A stretch of 54,031 nt of DNA from Candidatus Poribacteria bacterium (GCA_022827225.1 JAJDTJ010000079.1:1-54031), one strand, 5' to 3'; shown: positions 8,217 through 16,624, numbered from the stretch's first letter. The notes: generated from the letters alone by a model not told the origin. A program made the numbers and translations.

Positions 8217-8546
8217 CTAATCTACCGAAACAGCCTTTTCTAAGACCTCTTGGAGATAAACATCTATTTCCAGTTGGTGACGTGCCGCATTCAAGGCAAT
8301 ACGGCCGTACAACTCAGGACTTGTTCGGATTGTCAGCGTTTCTGGGAAAGGTTTATCTGGTACTTTCCCTTGTTCTTTGCAAACTTCAAAGTAAACCTCA
8401 AGTGACTTCTGCATCTCCGCCCTAAGTTCAGTTACAGATGCCCCGTAGAATGTGATTACGTCCTGTGTATTAATCACTGTCCCGTGAAAAAGGTCTATTT
8501 CTGGATCAAAATTGACGATTCCGATATACCCTTTATATTCAATCAT
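8217..8546 (-). CDS. HicB-family antitoxin-like protein (orphan)
   Basis: The 109-residue protein begins with a HicB RNase-H-like fold (YKGYIGIVNFDPEIDLFHGTVINT, then GASVTELRAEMQKSLEVYF) and ends in a ribbon-helix-helix-like segment (LTIRTSPELYGRIALNAARHQLEIDVYLQEVLEKAV). Such proteins neutralise HicA toxins and bind their own promoters. No HicA-sized frame is visible within 75 bases downstream or 60 bases upstream, so it appears to lack its toxin partner. A perfect palindrome at 8562-8583, 16 bases before the start codon, is a candidate operator. No clear ribosome binding site is visible. Confidence 0.75.
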   Translation of the reverse strand: MIEYKGYIGIVNFDPEIDLFHGTVINTQDVITFYGASVTELRAEMQKSLEVYFEVCKEQGKVPDKPFPETLTIRTSPELYGRIALNAARHQLEIDVYLQEVLEKAVSVD

Positions 8547-8561
8547 GGTTTGAAAAGCAGT

Positions 8562-8583
8562 GCCTCGATCATGAGATCGAGGC
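8562..8583. promoter_or_regulatory. Perfect palindrome upstream of the HicB-like gene
   Basis: GCCTCGATC and GATCGAGGC are exact inverted arms of nine bases separated by ATGA. The site lies between the stop codon of the dehydrogenase gene (8607) and the start of the HicB-like gene (8546). It could be an autoregulatory operator; alternatively it is a weak terminator for the upstream gene, as only a short T-rich stretch follows on the minus strand. Confidence 0.5.
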
Positions 8584-8606
8584 TAAGAAAGAAATGAATA
8601 TTTCTA

Positions 8607-9557
8607 CTAAAATCCAAGTTGCTTATTCACAACGTTCTTCAACTCCTCACCCTTCAGATACCGTTCCAGGTTATCCAAGAAGAACTCAGTGATACGGCGC
8701 ATACGGTGCTGCGAACCACCCGCAGAATGCGGCGAAATGATAACGTTATCAAAATCCCATAACGGACTCTCTGCTGGGAGCGGCTCAATCTCAGTGACAT
8801 CCAAGCCTGCTGCGGCGATTGTACCTTCTTGCAAAATCTCAATCAGATCCGGTTCATTGACAATCGGCCCACGGGCAACGTTAATAAAAAACGCCGTCGG
8901 CTGCATCACGGATAGGTTGTCCTTATTAATAAGACCTCGTGTCTCCTCGGTCAAGGGACACGCAATCATCACAACATCTACCTGGCTCATTACATTGGAG
9001 AGCTGATCCATCCCCACCAGTTCATTGACGGTGTCCGGTTTATCGGTACGGTAGGCATCGACACCGATAACGTACATATCGAACCCTTTCGCACGTTTCG
9101 CCATCTCCATCCCGATACCGCCCATCCCAACGATACCGATCTTGAATCCGTCAATCTCTATCATCGGCATACTACGGCGGCCGCCCCATTGATGTTTGTC
9201 CTGATTCCGAACGGATTCGTGGATACCGCGCGCCAGACCGAGCAGGAGTGCGAACGCTTGGTCAGCGACGTGCTTCGCGTATAATCCCGCAGCGTTTGTT
9301 AGGATAACATCACTCTCGCGGAGCGCGGGATACATGTGCTTGTCCATACCCGCACTCGAGGATTGGATCCATTTGATGCTCGGCAAGTGCGGGAAAAGGT
9401 CTTCACTACAGAAACCGTAGAAGATATCGGCATCTTTGCCTTCTTCAATAAGTTCTTCCCGTGAACTCGGAGCGCTGTATGTGTGTTCATCACCGATGAT
9501 GCTTTCGAGTCGTTGTAAAAGCTCGCCTTCAACACGTCCTTGTAATAGTATCTTCAT
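8607..9557 (-). CDS. D-2-hydroxyacid dehydrogenase (NAD-dependent)
   Basis: The 316-residue protein has the two-domain fold of the D-isomer-specific 2-hydroxyacid dehydrogenase family. The Rossmann motif is GIVGMGGIGMEMAKRA (about residues 141-156). Catalytic residues are visible: Arg in NVARGPIV, Glu in DVTEIEPLP and His in SPHSAG. It would interconvert a 2-oxoacid and a D-2-hydroxyacid; the substrate (glyoxylate, hydroxypyruvate, phosphoglycerate or other) cannot be decided here. It lacks the C-terminal ACT domain of SerA. Start at 9557 has AAAGGA about 9 bases upstream on the minus strand. Confidence 0.85.
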   Translation of the reverse strand: MKILLQGRVEGELLQRLESIIGDEHTYSAPSSREELIEEGKDADIFYGFCSEDLFPHLPSIKWIQSSSAGMDKHMYPALRESDVILTNAAGLYAKHVADQAFALLLGLARGIHESVRNQDKHQWGGRRSMPMIEIDGFKIGIVGMGGIGMEMAKRAKGFDMYVIGVDAYRTDKPDTVNELVGMDQLSNVMSQVDVVMIACPLTEETRGLINKDNLSVMQPTAFFINVARGPIVNEPDLIEILQEGTIAAAGLDVTEIEPLPAESPLWDFDNVIISPHSAGGSQHRMRRITEFFLDNLERYLKGEELKNVVNKQLGF

Positions 9558-9597
9558 ACGCTAAATATCCTTTCGTAATGTAACATAAATAATTAGA

Positions 9598-9680
9598 AGG
9601 GTGGAAGGATGGAAGGGCGGAAGGCAGCAAGAAGAGGAGCGTATTCCTTCCAACCTTCCCTCCTTTCTTCCACGCTTCCG
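9598..9680. repeat. Purine-rich/pyrimidine-rich foldback repeat, copy 2
   Basis: A run of GGAAGGATGGAAGGGCGGAAGG is followed by CCTTCCAACCTTCCC and CTTCCACGCTTCC, giving an imperfect hairpin like those at 2764-2862 and 47727-47822. It lies between the HAD hydrolase stop and the dehydrogenase start and is followed on the plus strand by eight T residues (9681-9688), although no plus-strand gene precedes it. Confidence 0.7.
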
Positions 9681-9690
9681 TTTTTTTTCT

Positions 9691-10587
9691 TCACTGCCAG
9701 GGCGGCTTCTCTGGCAACAAACCTTGGAATTCGTTGATCAAGGTGTTCTCGTAAGTACCGGCGTATTGACCATCGAAGAACTTGCCCATCGCTTCGTCGA
9801 GAAAGCGTTGCCACGATGCGTCTTCGGCACCAGGATTGACAGGAAAGAACAACGCACCGACATCTTGTGCCGCTTTCAGGTCACCCGGGGAATCGCCGAG
9901 CATCAAGACTCGGTTTTCGGGATACCTATCTTTCGTTGTAATCGTGAGGTGTTCGGTTTTCGTACCCATCTCCTGTCCAGCGATCAGTGCGACGTAACTA
10001 TCAATTTTGTGTTCCGCCCACTCGCGTTGGAGTGCTTCGTCCGGTGTCGCAGAGACAACGATGATATCCGCTTTACCTTGCAGCCGTTGTAAGGTCTCTC
10101 GCACACCGGGAAAGGGTGGGAGGTTATAAACAATTTCAGCGACACTTTCATTCACGCCGAGACTCCATGCCATGACTTGATTCAACTCGTCAAGCCTCTC
10201 TCCGGTGGCGTTGTCAATTGCAGATTGGAGTGCAGGGTTGCCGAGTTTCGTTTCCGTTTCCGACCATTCGCGTAGATAGGGCAGTTCCGGCACCGCGATA
10301 CCCATCTTCTGCACGAGCGACATCTCGCGTAAGAAATCGCACACCAATAGAATCGCTTTAAACCGGTTCGTGCCACGCGTCTTGGAATAGAGATTCACGA
10401 AATCCCATGCCTGATGTACCTGCCGTGAGATAGATGCCAAACCGAAATGCTTGACGAGGTTCACGCTGAAACAGTCGTTGTGTTTGACCTCCATGCTGTT
10501 GAAAACGCAACCGTCGGAGTCGATACCGACGAAAAAATCGTGCTGCGGTTTGAAATCGTAAAGTACTTGTTGTGGTCCGTGATCCAT
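9691..10587 (-). CDS. HAD-superfamily hydrolase (phosphatase-like)
   Basis: The 298-residue protein shows HAD motif I as GIDSDGCVFNS (about residues 22-32), motif II as IIVVSATP (about 173), and motif III/IV as RVLMLGDSPGDLKAAQ (about 235). The insertion between motifs I and II is long and helical, a type C1 cap. It probably hydrolyses a phosphate ester; the natural substrate is unknown. The start has GGAG seven bases upstream. Its position between 6-phosphogluconate dehydrogenase and a D-2-hydroxyacid dehydrogenase hints at sugar-acid phosphate metabolism, but repeats separate the genes and an operon is not assured. Confidence 0.8.
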   Translation of the reverse strand: MDHGPQQVLYDFKPQHDFFVGIDSDGCVFNSMEVKHNDCFSVNLVKHFGLASISRQVHQAWDFVNLYSKTRGTNRFKAILLVCDFLREMSLVQKMGIAVPELPYLREWSETETKLGNPALQSAIDNATGERLDELNQVMAWSLGVNESVAEIVYNLPPFPGVRETLQRLQGKADIIVVSATPDEALQREWAEHKIDSYVALIAGQEMGTKTEHLTITTKDRYPENRVLMLGDSPGDLKAAQDVGALFFPVNPGAEDASWQRFLDEAMGKFFDGQYAGTYENTLINEFQGLLPEKPPWQ

Positions 10588-10605
10588 AAACGCTCCTTTT
10601 TAGGA

Positions 10606-10756
10606 ATTATCAGTTTTCAGTTAAAGAGATTTCTGATAGTTCATTCATCTCTTTCTGATAACTGAAAGGTTTTTCGCAGAAAAACCGTACTTTAACCAAC
10701 AACTCGTGCCTTAGTATAAAGTATCGGAGTCGAGTTGTTGGTTAAAACTGATAACT
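10606..10756. repeat. Dispersed repeat with inverted TTATCAGTTTTCAGT ends
   Basis: Left end TTATCAGTTTTCAGTTAAAG; right end GTTAAAACTGATAACT, its inverse. Internal parts also fold (TTCTGATAG against CTGATAACTG; CAACAACTCG against CGAGTTGTTG). The right end overlaps the stop codon of gnd: the TAG at 10755-10757 runs directly into the repeat's TTATCAG. Related copies lie at 1034-1152, 18981-19022 (one end) and 31833-31940. Confidence 0.65.
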
Positions 10757-12218
10757 ACTCAACAGTGACTTCCGGACGGCCTTCGAGCATCCATTCGGTG
10801 TGGAATACCGTCGGCTCGCCGTCTTTTCCGAGGATCGTGTTCCCATCTGCATCGAGTTTGTGGTAGGTGTGCGCGCCGAAGTAGTCGCGCATCGCTTGGA
10901 TGAGATTCGCAGAGAGTCTGCCACTGCGGTAGCTATCGAAGTAGGCTAAAGCAGAACTGAACGCCGGAATCGGGACACCGAGTTGTGTGGCTGTACCGAT
11001 GACGTTTCGCCAGTTCGGTTGTGCCGCTTCAATCACACCGCGGAAATAGGAATCAAGGAGTAGGTTAGGCAATTCGGGATTACGTTCAAACGCCTCTGCT
11101 ATCCGATGCAGGAATTTTGCACGGATGATACAGCCACCCCGCCAACCGAGACTGATTTGACCGAGGTCTAAATTCCATCCAAATTCTTCACTCGCCTCGC
11201 GCATTAAAGCGAAACCTTGGGCATAAGAGCAGATTTTTGCGGCGTAAAGCGCATCGTGGATCGCCTTGAGTGCCGCATCTCGATCCCCCTGAAATGTGCC
11301 GACGGGACCCTGGATAACCTTTTCGGCGGCAACGCGTTCGCTTTTGATGGCAGAGATACAGCGTGCGAAAACCGCCTCCGCGATTGTCGGTGCGGAGATA
11401 CCGAGATCCAGCGCGGAGATACTCGTCCATTTACCGGTGCCTTTTTGTCCGGCTTGGTCTAACACGACATCCACAAAAGGTGTACCGTTGCTGTCGTGCT
11501 GTGTGAAGATGTCAGCCGTGATTTCGATGAGGTAGGAATTGAGTTCGCCGCGATTCCATTCGCTGAAGACCTTTTGCATCTCGTCGGCGTTCATGCCTAA
11601 GACGCTTTGCATCAGCGAGTAGGCTTCGCAGATCAGTTGCATATCGCCGTATTCGATGCCGTTGTGTACCATCTTGACGTAATGTCCAGCACCGTCAGGT
11701 CCGATGTAAGAGCAGCACGGTGTACCGTCCACCTGCGCCGCGATTTTTGTAAAGATCGGTTCTACGAGTGCGTAAGCCTCCGCTGAACCGCCCGGCATCA
11801 TCGCGGGTCCTTTGAGCGCGCCCTCTTCGCCACCAGAGATACCTGTCCCAATGAACAGGATATCCTGTTCAGCCAGCTCCGCGTTTCGACGGATTGTATC
11901 GTTAAAATTGGAGTTGCCACCATCAATAATCAGGTCGCCTTTTGAGAGGTGTGGGACTAACTGTCCAATAAACGCATCGACGGGTTCCCCTGATTTTACC
12001 ATCAAGATAATTTTTCGGGGACTGTCGAGTTTTTCAATCAATTCTGGTATAGAATGTGCGCCAGTGATATTTTTGCCGTTTGCAGCGCCTGCGATGAAAT
12101 CGTCTACCCGTGAAATGGTGCGGTTAAAGACCGCCACTTCAAAGCCTTTACTTTCCATATTCAGTGCGAGGTTTTCGCCCATCACTGCTAATCCGATGAG
12201 TCCAATGTCTGCCGCCAA
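10755..12218 (-). CDS. gnd: 6-phosphogluconate dehydrogenase, decarboxylating
   Basis: The 487-residue product oxidises 6-phosphogluconate to ribulose 5-phosphate, CO2 and NADPH in the pentose phosphate pathway. Visible motifs are the NADP site GLAVMGENLALNMES, the substrate signature GISGGEEGALKGPAMMPGG, the catalytic Lys in HYVKMVHNGIEYGDMQ, and the C-terminal helical domain with WRGGCIIRAKFL. Length matches the long-chain (dimeric) type. Translation begins with TTG, chosen because a perfect AGGAGG lies eight bases upstream and homologues start at this residue. A good promoter is at 12254-12283. The stop codon coincides with the edge of a dispersed repeat. Confidence 0.95.
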   Translation of the reverse strand: MAADIGLIGLAVMGENLALNMESKGFEVAVFNRTISRVDDFIAGAANGKNITGAHSIPELIEKLDSPRKIILMVKSGEPVDAFIGQLVPHLSKGDLIIDGGNSNFNDTIRRNAELAEQDILFIGTGISGGEEGALKGPAMMPGGSAEAYALVEPIFTKIAAQVDGTPCCSYIGPDGAGHYVKMVHNGIEYGDMQLICEAYSLMQSVLGMNADEMQKVFSEWNRGELNSYLIEITADIFTQHDSNGTPFVDVVLDQAGQKGTGKWTSISALDLGISAPTIAEAVFARCISAIKSERVAAEKVIQGPVGTFQGDRDAALKAIHDALYAAKICSYAQGFALMREASEEFGWNLDLGQISLGWRGGCIIRAKFLHRIAEAFERNPELPNLLLDSYFRGVIEAAQPNWRNVIGTATQLGVPIPAFSSALAYFDSYRSGRLSANLIQAMRDYFGAHTYHKLDADGNTILGKDGEPTVFHTEWMLEGRPEVTVE

Positions 12219-12253
12219 ATCTGTTTCCTCCTATAGTGGTGTATGCTTTGCAT

Positions 12254-12283
12254 ATCATACACTGCAGAAAGCAATGCTGTCAA
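12254..12283 (-). promoter_or_regulatory. Sigma-70 promoter for gnd
   Basis: On the minus strand TTGACA (12283-12278) and TATGAT (12259-12254) are separated by 18 bases. The predicted transcript would start near 12247, about 28 bases before the TTG start codon, leaving room for the AGGAGG at 12232-12227. Confidence 0.7.
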
Positions 12284-12376
12284 TATATTTTTTAAAGGTT
12301 TCTTGTGTCTGACTGGAAGCGGTTTGGTGGGATAGATGTGAGGGTAATATTGGCTGTTAGAAAACCCATGACTGCA

Positions 12377-12772
12377 TTACTTGTTGCCGAGGGTTTTCCA
12401 TGCGCGGTCGTAGTCTCGTAGGATTCTGTCTGAGGCGATGATCACATCCAACCCCATTTTTCTCGCTGTTGCTATGTCCGATTTAGCTTTTTCCCGTTCT
12501 CCGAGGCGTAAAAACGCCCCACCGCGATTGTAATAGGCATCAGCATAATCGGGTTTGATTTCTATCGCTTTGGTATAATCCACGATAGCAAGTTTAATTT
12601 CGCCTTTTTTGGCGTAAGCAAGTCCGCGCTGATAATACGCTTGGGCAAAGTCCGGATCTAGTTTTATCACTTCGGTGTAGTCTTCAATCGCAAGTTCAAC
12701 TTCGCCTTTTTCGCTAGCGGTTACACCGCGCGCGTAATATTTATTGACAAGTTCTTGATTTCGTTCTTGCAT
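12377..12772 (-). CDS. Tetratricopeptide repeat protein
   Basis: A 131-residue protein composed of about three TPR units (AIEDYTEVIKLDPDFAQAYY, AIVDYTKAIEIKPDYADAYY, then RGGAFLRLGEREKAKSDI). TPRs form helical hairpins that bind other proteins; no enzymatic domain or signal peptide is visible, so this is probably a small cytoplasmic adaptor. The ATG at 12772 is chosen because GGAGGG lies seven bases upstream; a GTG at 12787 is the only longer alternative. A good promoter lies at 12809-12838. Confidence 0.8.
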   Translation of the reverse strand: MQERNQELVNKYYARGVTASEKGEVELAIEDYTEVIKLDPDFAQAYYQRGLAYAKKGEIKLAIVDYTKAIEIKPDYADAYYNRGGAFLRLGEREKAKSDIATARKMGLDVIIASDRILRDYDRAWKTLGNK

Positions 12773-12808
12773 CACTTTTCCCTCCACAATACAATTTACT
12801 TAAGGGTA

Positions 12809-12838
12809 ATAATACCATACCAATTGAACAGATGTCAA
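12809..12838 (-). promoter_or_regulatory. Sigma-70 promoter for the TPR gene
   Basis: On the minus strand TTGACA (12838-12833) and TATTAT (12814-12809) are 18 bases apart, about 37 bases upstream of the start codon at 12772. Confidence 0.65.
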
Positions 12839-12911
12839 CCGAATATTGTTAATGGATTGTCAAGTTTTAATTTGCAATTTCCCCGTTAACCTTGTAAAAT
12901 ACTTACCATGA

Positions 12912-12981
12912 CCAAACTGAAAATGTCCGCAGGACTATGGGTATCCTCTTGTCTAATGCGAATTGGACATTTTTGGTTTGG
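12912..12981. repeat. Inverted repeat with 17-base arms
   Basis: CCAAACTGAAAATGTCC (12912-12928) is mirrored by GGACATTTTTGGTTTGG (12965-12981), 15 of 17 positions matching. The octamer GGGTATCC lies in the loop (12940) and again at 13013, with its inverse GGATACCC near 12989. The structure lies in an open frame upstream of the metalloprotease and argues that the gene starts further downstream. Confidence 0.6.
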
Positions 12982-13123
12982 TCGCCAAGGGATACCCACT
13001 CTCTTTTTAAATGGGTATCCGGTGACCATAACCTATCTACAGCATGCCACAAAGCATATTTTCGGGAAAATAAGAAATATGCTTTTGGAGAACATTGTAA
13101 AGGAGTGGTGTTTTTTCACACCA

Positions 13124-14179
13124 ATGTATTTTATGAGAATCAGACAGTTTGTATTTTTCGCTATTCTACTCACAATAGCTTTCTTTGTTTTTACCGATGC
13201 AGCTGATGCTAAACTTCCATTTATTGTCCGTACTATCTATTTCCAGCCGACCAATGCTCCAGATGTGCCTTCTGTGAAAATAAAAAGCTTGATGAAGCAG
13301 ACACAAGCGTTTTACCGATCGGAGATGGAGAGGCTCGATTATGGTTCAAAAACCTTTCGCCTTGAAACTGACGGCAATGGCGAGCCTATTATCCATGTTG
13401 TTCAGGGTAGAAGACCGTCACATGTGTATACCTCGTATCAGGCAGTAGAGCCTGATCTACCAAATCATTTAAAAAACAAGAATAACATCCATGTTTTTTT
13501 TATGGGGGGTATGCAGTTCGTAAAGCCCGGAGCGTTGGGCGTAGGTTTCCCTTTTTCCGGTGGTGCGTGTGGCGGGATAGTACGGACGGCAACACTCGGA
13601 GAAGGCTTTAGGTTGTCTGTCGTAGCGCATGAACTCGGGCATGCCTTTGGATTATACCACAACCTCAAAAAAGGTAATTTTCTTATGGGACACGGCAGAA
13701 CAGAACTTGACGATTACGAAGCACGTTGGTTGGACAAACACCACTACTTCAATAGTATTCATGAAATTAACGCTGTGCCAAAAATCGTCAAGGTACACCA
13801 GACTGAACATGTTGCTATAAGAACCAAAGGCGTTAACTTTCAAGAAAAAGAAGGCGTGCGATTCCGAATAGACGTTTCCTCGCGAAATGCACTCCATCAA
13901 GGACAGATATTAAGAGCTTCTGATACTGCCATTGTGGGCTGGACAAAAGGCAATGGGACGACTATTTTGATAGATGTGTTACGATCCGATGTGATTAGGG
14001 ATCGGACAGCATATCTTGAAGTGATGGATGTGCAAGGAAATTACATTATCCACACAATCCAGTTCACTTTGCCCAAGATACCGCAACCTGAAAATGATGT
14101 GGAGACAAAAGAAAAGGACGCAAGTGTATCACCGAAAAAGAAGTTGACAGCGATATGGGCGAAACTCAAGTCAATCTAA
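13124..14179 (+). CDS. Secreted zinc metalloprotease (metzincin-like)
   Basis: The 351-residue protein begins with a signal peptide (MRIRQFVFFAILLTIAFFVF, likely cleaved after TDAADA). It carries the extended zinc motif HELGHAFGLYH (HExxHxxGxxH) and a downstream Met-turn candidate, FLMGHG, so it is probably a metzincin-type peptidase acting outside the cytoplasm. The last 100 residues look like a beta-rich accessory domain. The frame is open back to 12908, but that part has no family similarity I recognise and contains an inverted repeat. ATG 13124 or 13133 both precede the signal peptide; neither has a well-placed ribosome binding site. Substrate unknown. Confidence 0.75.
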   Translation: MYFMRIRQFVFFAILLTIAFFVFTDAADAKLPFIVRTIYFQPTNAPDVPSVKIKSLMKQTQAFYRSEMERLDYGSKTFRLETDGNGEPIIHVVQGRRPSHVYTSYQAVEPDLPNHLKNKNNIHVFFMGGMQFVKPGALGVGFPFSGGACGGIVRTATLGEGFRLSVVAHELGHAFGLYHNLKKGNFLMGHGRTELDDYEARWLDKHHYFNSIHEINAVPKIVKVHQTEHVAIRTKGVNFQEKEGVRFRIDVSSRNALHQGQILRASDTAIVGWTKGNGTTILIDVLRSDVIRDRTAYLEVMDVQGNYIIHTIQFTLPKIPQPENDVETKEKDASVSPKKKLTAIWAKLKSI

Positions 14180-14370
14180 CGTAATACCGAAAACGGTCTC
14201 CTATTCTACAAAGAGAGCTGGAAACCAACAGGCTCCTATTATACAGGAAATTGTCCAAACTACAGTTAACTAATAGCAGTTGCGATTTTTTATTGCTAAG
14301 AGCGAGTAAAAGTGTTATACTGTTCATTGTGAACCCAAAATTAACCAAGCCCAAAACGATTTATTGCGTA

Positions 14371-14541
14371 TTATAATAACGCAAGTTGCCACCTCTTTAT
14401 AGACATACCACTCCTACGGAGTGCAGTCTCTTCAATACGCCGTTTCTATAGACATACCACTCCTACAGAGTGAGGAAAGTGTGTGAAAAACCTTCTTGAA
14501 CCTTCAAAGTTTGTTAGTAGCAACTTGGATTATAATAACAT
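14371..14541. mobile_element. MITE-like relic related to the edge insertion sequence
   Basis: The left end reads TTATAATAACGCAAGTTGCCAC (14371-14392) and the right end, inverted, reads TTATAATCCAAGTTGCTAC. Both resemble the terminal repeat CCCAAGTTGCCACT of the insertion sequence at the window edges. About 170 bases long and without coding capacity, it could be a non-autonomous or decayed derivative. Confidence 0.5.
14398..14472 (+). repeat. Two-unit direct repeat, period 49, each with a small palindrome
   Basis: TATAGACATACCACTCCTAC at 14398 recurs at 14447. Each unit ends in CACTCC-TAC-GGAGTG (second unit CACTCC-TAC-AGAGTG), a small hairpin. With only two units and no spacer series it is not a CRISPR array. 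Confidence 0.65.
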
Positions 14542-14569
14542 AAGGCGAAATGGAAAGGATAACGAAAAA

Positions 14570-15364
14570 ATGACAAAATCCAGGGACAAAACACAAGGCG
14601 GATTACACGGTTTGAAGGTATGGTTTCTACTTGTGTTGGCTGTTCCGCTTTGTGTGTCAGCGCAAGCCGATGAGACTGCGCCTGATGTCGAAACTATCGT
14701 TAAAAAGATGGATCAACTCTATCGCAGTGAGACGAGTCACGCCGAGATGGAGATGCACATCGTCACACCGCACTGGGAACGCACCCTCGCCATGACAGTC
14801 TGGACAGAAGGGATGAGCAAAACCTTTATTCGGATTACGGCACCGAAAAAAGAACGAGGGGTCGCGACGCTGCGCATCGGGAACGAGATGTGGAACTATC
14901 TGCCGAAGACGAACAAAGTGATGAAGATTCCGCCGTCGATGATGATGGGGTCGTGGATGGGATCCGATTTCACCAACGACGACTTGGTCAAGGAATCGTC
15001 GATGCTCAATGATTACACATACGAACTGATGACACCAGAAGACGCTGTCCCGGAACTTCTCTATATCCAACTCGTCCCGAAAGAGGATTCTCCAATCGTT
15101 TGGGGAAAGATCGTCGCAGCCGTGCAGGCTGAGGATTATATCCCGGTATGGCAGCGGTTCTATGACGAAAAAGGGAACCTGATGCGGGTGATGAATTTCA
15201 AAGAGATTAAGACCTTTGGTGACAAAATCGCACCATCCGTGATGGAGATGATCCCACAGAACAAAGAGGGACACAAAACGGTCGTCCGATGGTTGAACGC
15301 GACATATGATTCGGATATTGATGATCAGATTTTCACGCGCCGGAACCTTCAGAGAAGAAGATAG
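14570..15364 (+). CDS. Outer-membrane lipoprotein-sorting protein (LolA-like)
   Basis: The 264-residue product has a signal peptide (VWFLLVLAVPLCVSAQA) and the profile of the LolA/LolB-like lipoprotein-sorting family: VETIVKKMDQLYRS, VWTEGMSKTFIRITAPKKERGVATLRIGNEMWNY in sections, and a beta-rich fold ending ATYDSDIDDQIFTRRNL. Such proteins sit in the periplasm and carry lipid or lipoprotein between an ABC transporter and the outer membrane. It is followed by two FtsX-type permeases, an ATPase and a beta-barrel protein, which supports an envelope-export role. ATG 14570 (after AAAGGATAACG) is preferred to the upstream in-frame start, which lies in the decayed element. Confidence 0.8.
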   Translation: MTKSRDKTQGGLHGLKVWFLLVLAVPLCVSAQADETAPDVETIVKKMDQLYRSETSHAEMEMHIVTPHWERTLAMTVWTEGMSKTFIRITAPKKERGVATLRIGNEMWNYLPKTNKVMKIPPSMMMGSWMGSDFTNDDLVKESSMLNDYTYELMTPEDAVPELLYIQLVPKEDSPIVWGKIVAAVQAEDYIPVWQRFYDEKGNLMRVMNFKEIKTFGDKIAPSVMEMIPQNKEGHKTVVRWLNATYDSDIDDQIFTRRNLQRRR

Positions 15365-15400
15365 ATTCGACAGCACACCGAGCAGGGTCTCCCTACGACT

Positions 15401-16615
15401 ATGATACTTAAGATTGCGTTTCGTAACACTTTACGCCAGAAACGGCGCACAATCCTTACCGGACTCGCAATGATTGTCGGTTTTACGCTCTTATCGGTAA
15501 CCATCGGTTTGTCCGACGGTGCATACGGGAACATTATCGCCATGTTCACCCGAAACCGGATTGGACATATTCAGGTGCATCGCGAAGGGTACCTTGATAA
15601 ACCCTCGCTTTATAAAACAATTGACAACGTTTCTGCCGTGGGTGAAGCAATTCAGAACGTTGCAGACGTCGAAGCGTGGACACCGAGAATATACGGCGCA
15701 GGACTCGGCTCAGTCGGTGAAAAGAGCACAGCTGTCCAAATCATTGGCGTTGATGTCGCCCGCGAAACTCAAGCGACCCGCTTTGATCAAAAAGTCGTTG
15801 AAGGCAGCACACTTGCAGAAATACCGTCACACGAGGCGGTTATTGGGAAAGGCTTGGCGAAGATTGTGTCCGCGACGGTTGGCAGCGAAATCGTGATTGT
15901 CTCCCAAGGTGCTGACGGTTCAATTGCGAACGACTTGTATAGGATCGTCGGTATCGTAGAGAGCGGTGACGACATAACGGATCGCGTAGCGTGTTATCTA
16001 CACATTGAAGACGCTCAGGAATTGCTGGTGCTTGAAGGACGCGTCCACGAGATTGTCGTGATTGTCTCAAATATCAACCGAGTCAATAAAATTACAAGCG
16101 CAATCGAAACACAACTCAACGATTCAATGCTTGATGTCGCACCGTGGCAGGAAGTCGCAAAATCCTTTTACCGTGCGATGCAAACCGATCAACAAGGGGA
16201 CGCGATTGCACGTTTGGTAATTATGCTGATTGTCGCTATCGGTGTCCTCAATACGGTGTTGATGTCGGTGTTGGAGCGAACGCGTGAATATGGCGTGCTG
16301 AAGGCGGTTGGGACAAAACCGGCGCAAATCTGCTGGCTCGTCATTTGTGAAGTCGTCATCATAGCACTCGGCAGCGTCTGTGTTGGTGCGGTCCTCGGTG
16401 TTTTAGCCAATTACCTGCTATCCATATACGGCATCACATATCCCGAAGAAATTACCTTTGGTGGTATGACCCTCAGAACATTGTACGCTGAGGTCAACGT
16501 TCGGTGTCTGGCAATTCCTGCTATCACTGTTTTGGTATCCGCGGCGATCGTGAGTCTGTTCCCCGCAATAAAAGCCGCCCGGATTATGCCCGCGAAGGCG
16601 ATGCGGACACATTGA
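15401..16615 (+). CDS. ABC transporter permease, FtsX/MacB/LolCE type
   Basis: The 404-residue protein has one N-terminal transmembrane segment (ILTGLAMIVGFTLLSVTIG), a large periplasmic domain (about residues 45-265), and three C-terminal transmembrane segments with the FtsX motif VLERTREYGVLKAVGTKP. This topology is typical of LolC/LolE and MacB membrane subunits, which extract or move substrates at the outer face of the inner membrane. It begins 36 bases after the LolA-like gene and is likely co-transcribed with it. No strong ribosome binding site is visible. It is paralogous to the permease at 16754. Confidence 0.88.
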   Translation: MILKIAFRNTLRQKRRTILTGLAMIVGFTLLSVTIGLSDGAYGNIIAMFTRNRIGHIQVHREGYLDKPSLYKTIDNVSAVGEAIQNVADVEAWTPRIYGAGLGSVGEKSTAVQIIGVDVARETQATRFDQKVVEGSTLAEIPSHEAVIGKGLAKIVSATVGSEIVIVSQGADGSIANDLYRIVGIVESGDDITDRVACYLHIEDAQELLVLEGRVHEIVVIVSNINRVNKITSAIETQLNDSMLDVAPWQEVAKSFYRAMQTDQQGDAIARLVIMLIVAIGVLNTVLMSVLERTREYGVLKAVGTKPAQICWLVICEVVIIALGSVCVGAVLGVLANYLLSIYGITYPEEITFGGMTLRTLYAEVNVRCLAIPAITVLVSAAIVSLFPAIKAARIMPAKAMRTH

Positions 16616-16624
16616 TGTGGCTTT

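Larger units (their letters stand above)
14180..14569. other. Intergenic region with decayed IS-related element
   Basis: No gene is visible in these 390 bases. The first half (14180-14370) is AT-rich without clear structure. The second half holds a small element with inverted ends related to the insertion sequence at the window edges and a two-unit direct repeat. The frame that extends the next gene upstream to 14483 is part of this element. Confidence 0.6.

Noticed and set aside
9681..9688. Plus-strand terminator formed by copy 2 of the foldback repeat
   Set aside because: A T-run follows the stem, but no plus-strand gene precedes it within several kilobases.
12908..13123. Extension of the metalloprotease gene
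   Set aside because: The segment contains a long inverted repeat and precedes a clear signal peptide that should be at the N-terminus.
14398..14472. CRISPR array
   Set aside because: Only two units, each with an internal palindrome, and no cas genes in the window.
14483..14569. Extension of the LolA-like gene
   Set aside because: It belongs to the decayed IS-related element and would place sequence before the signal peptide.
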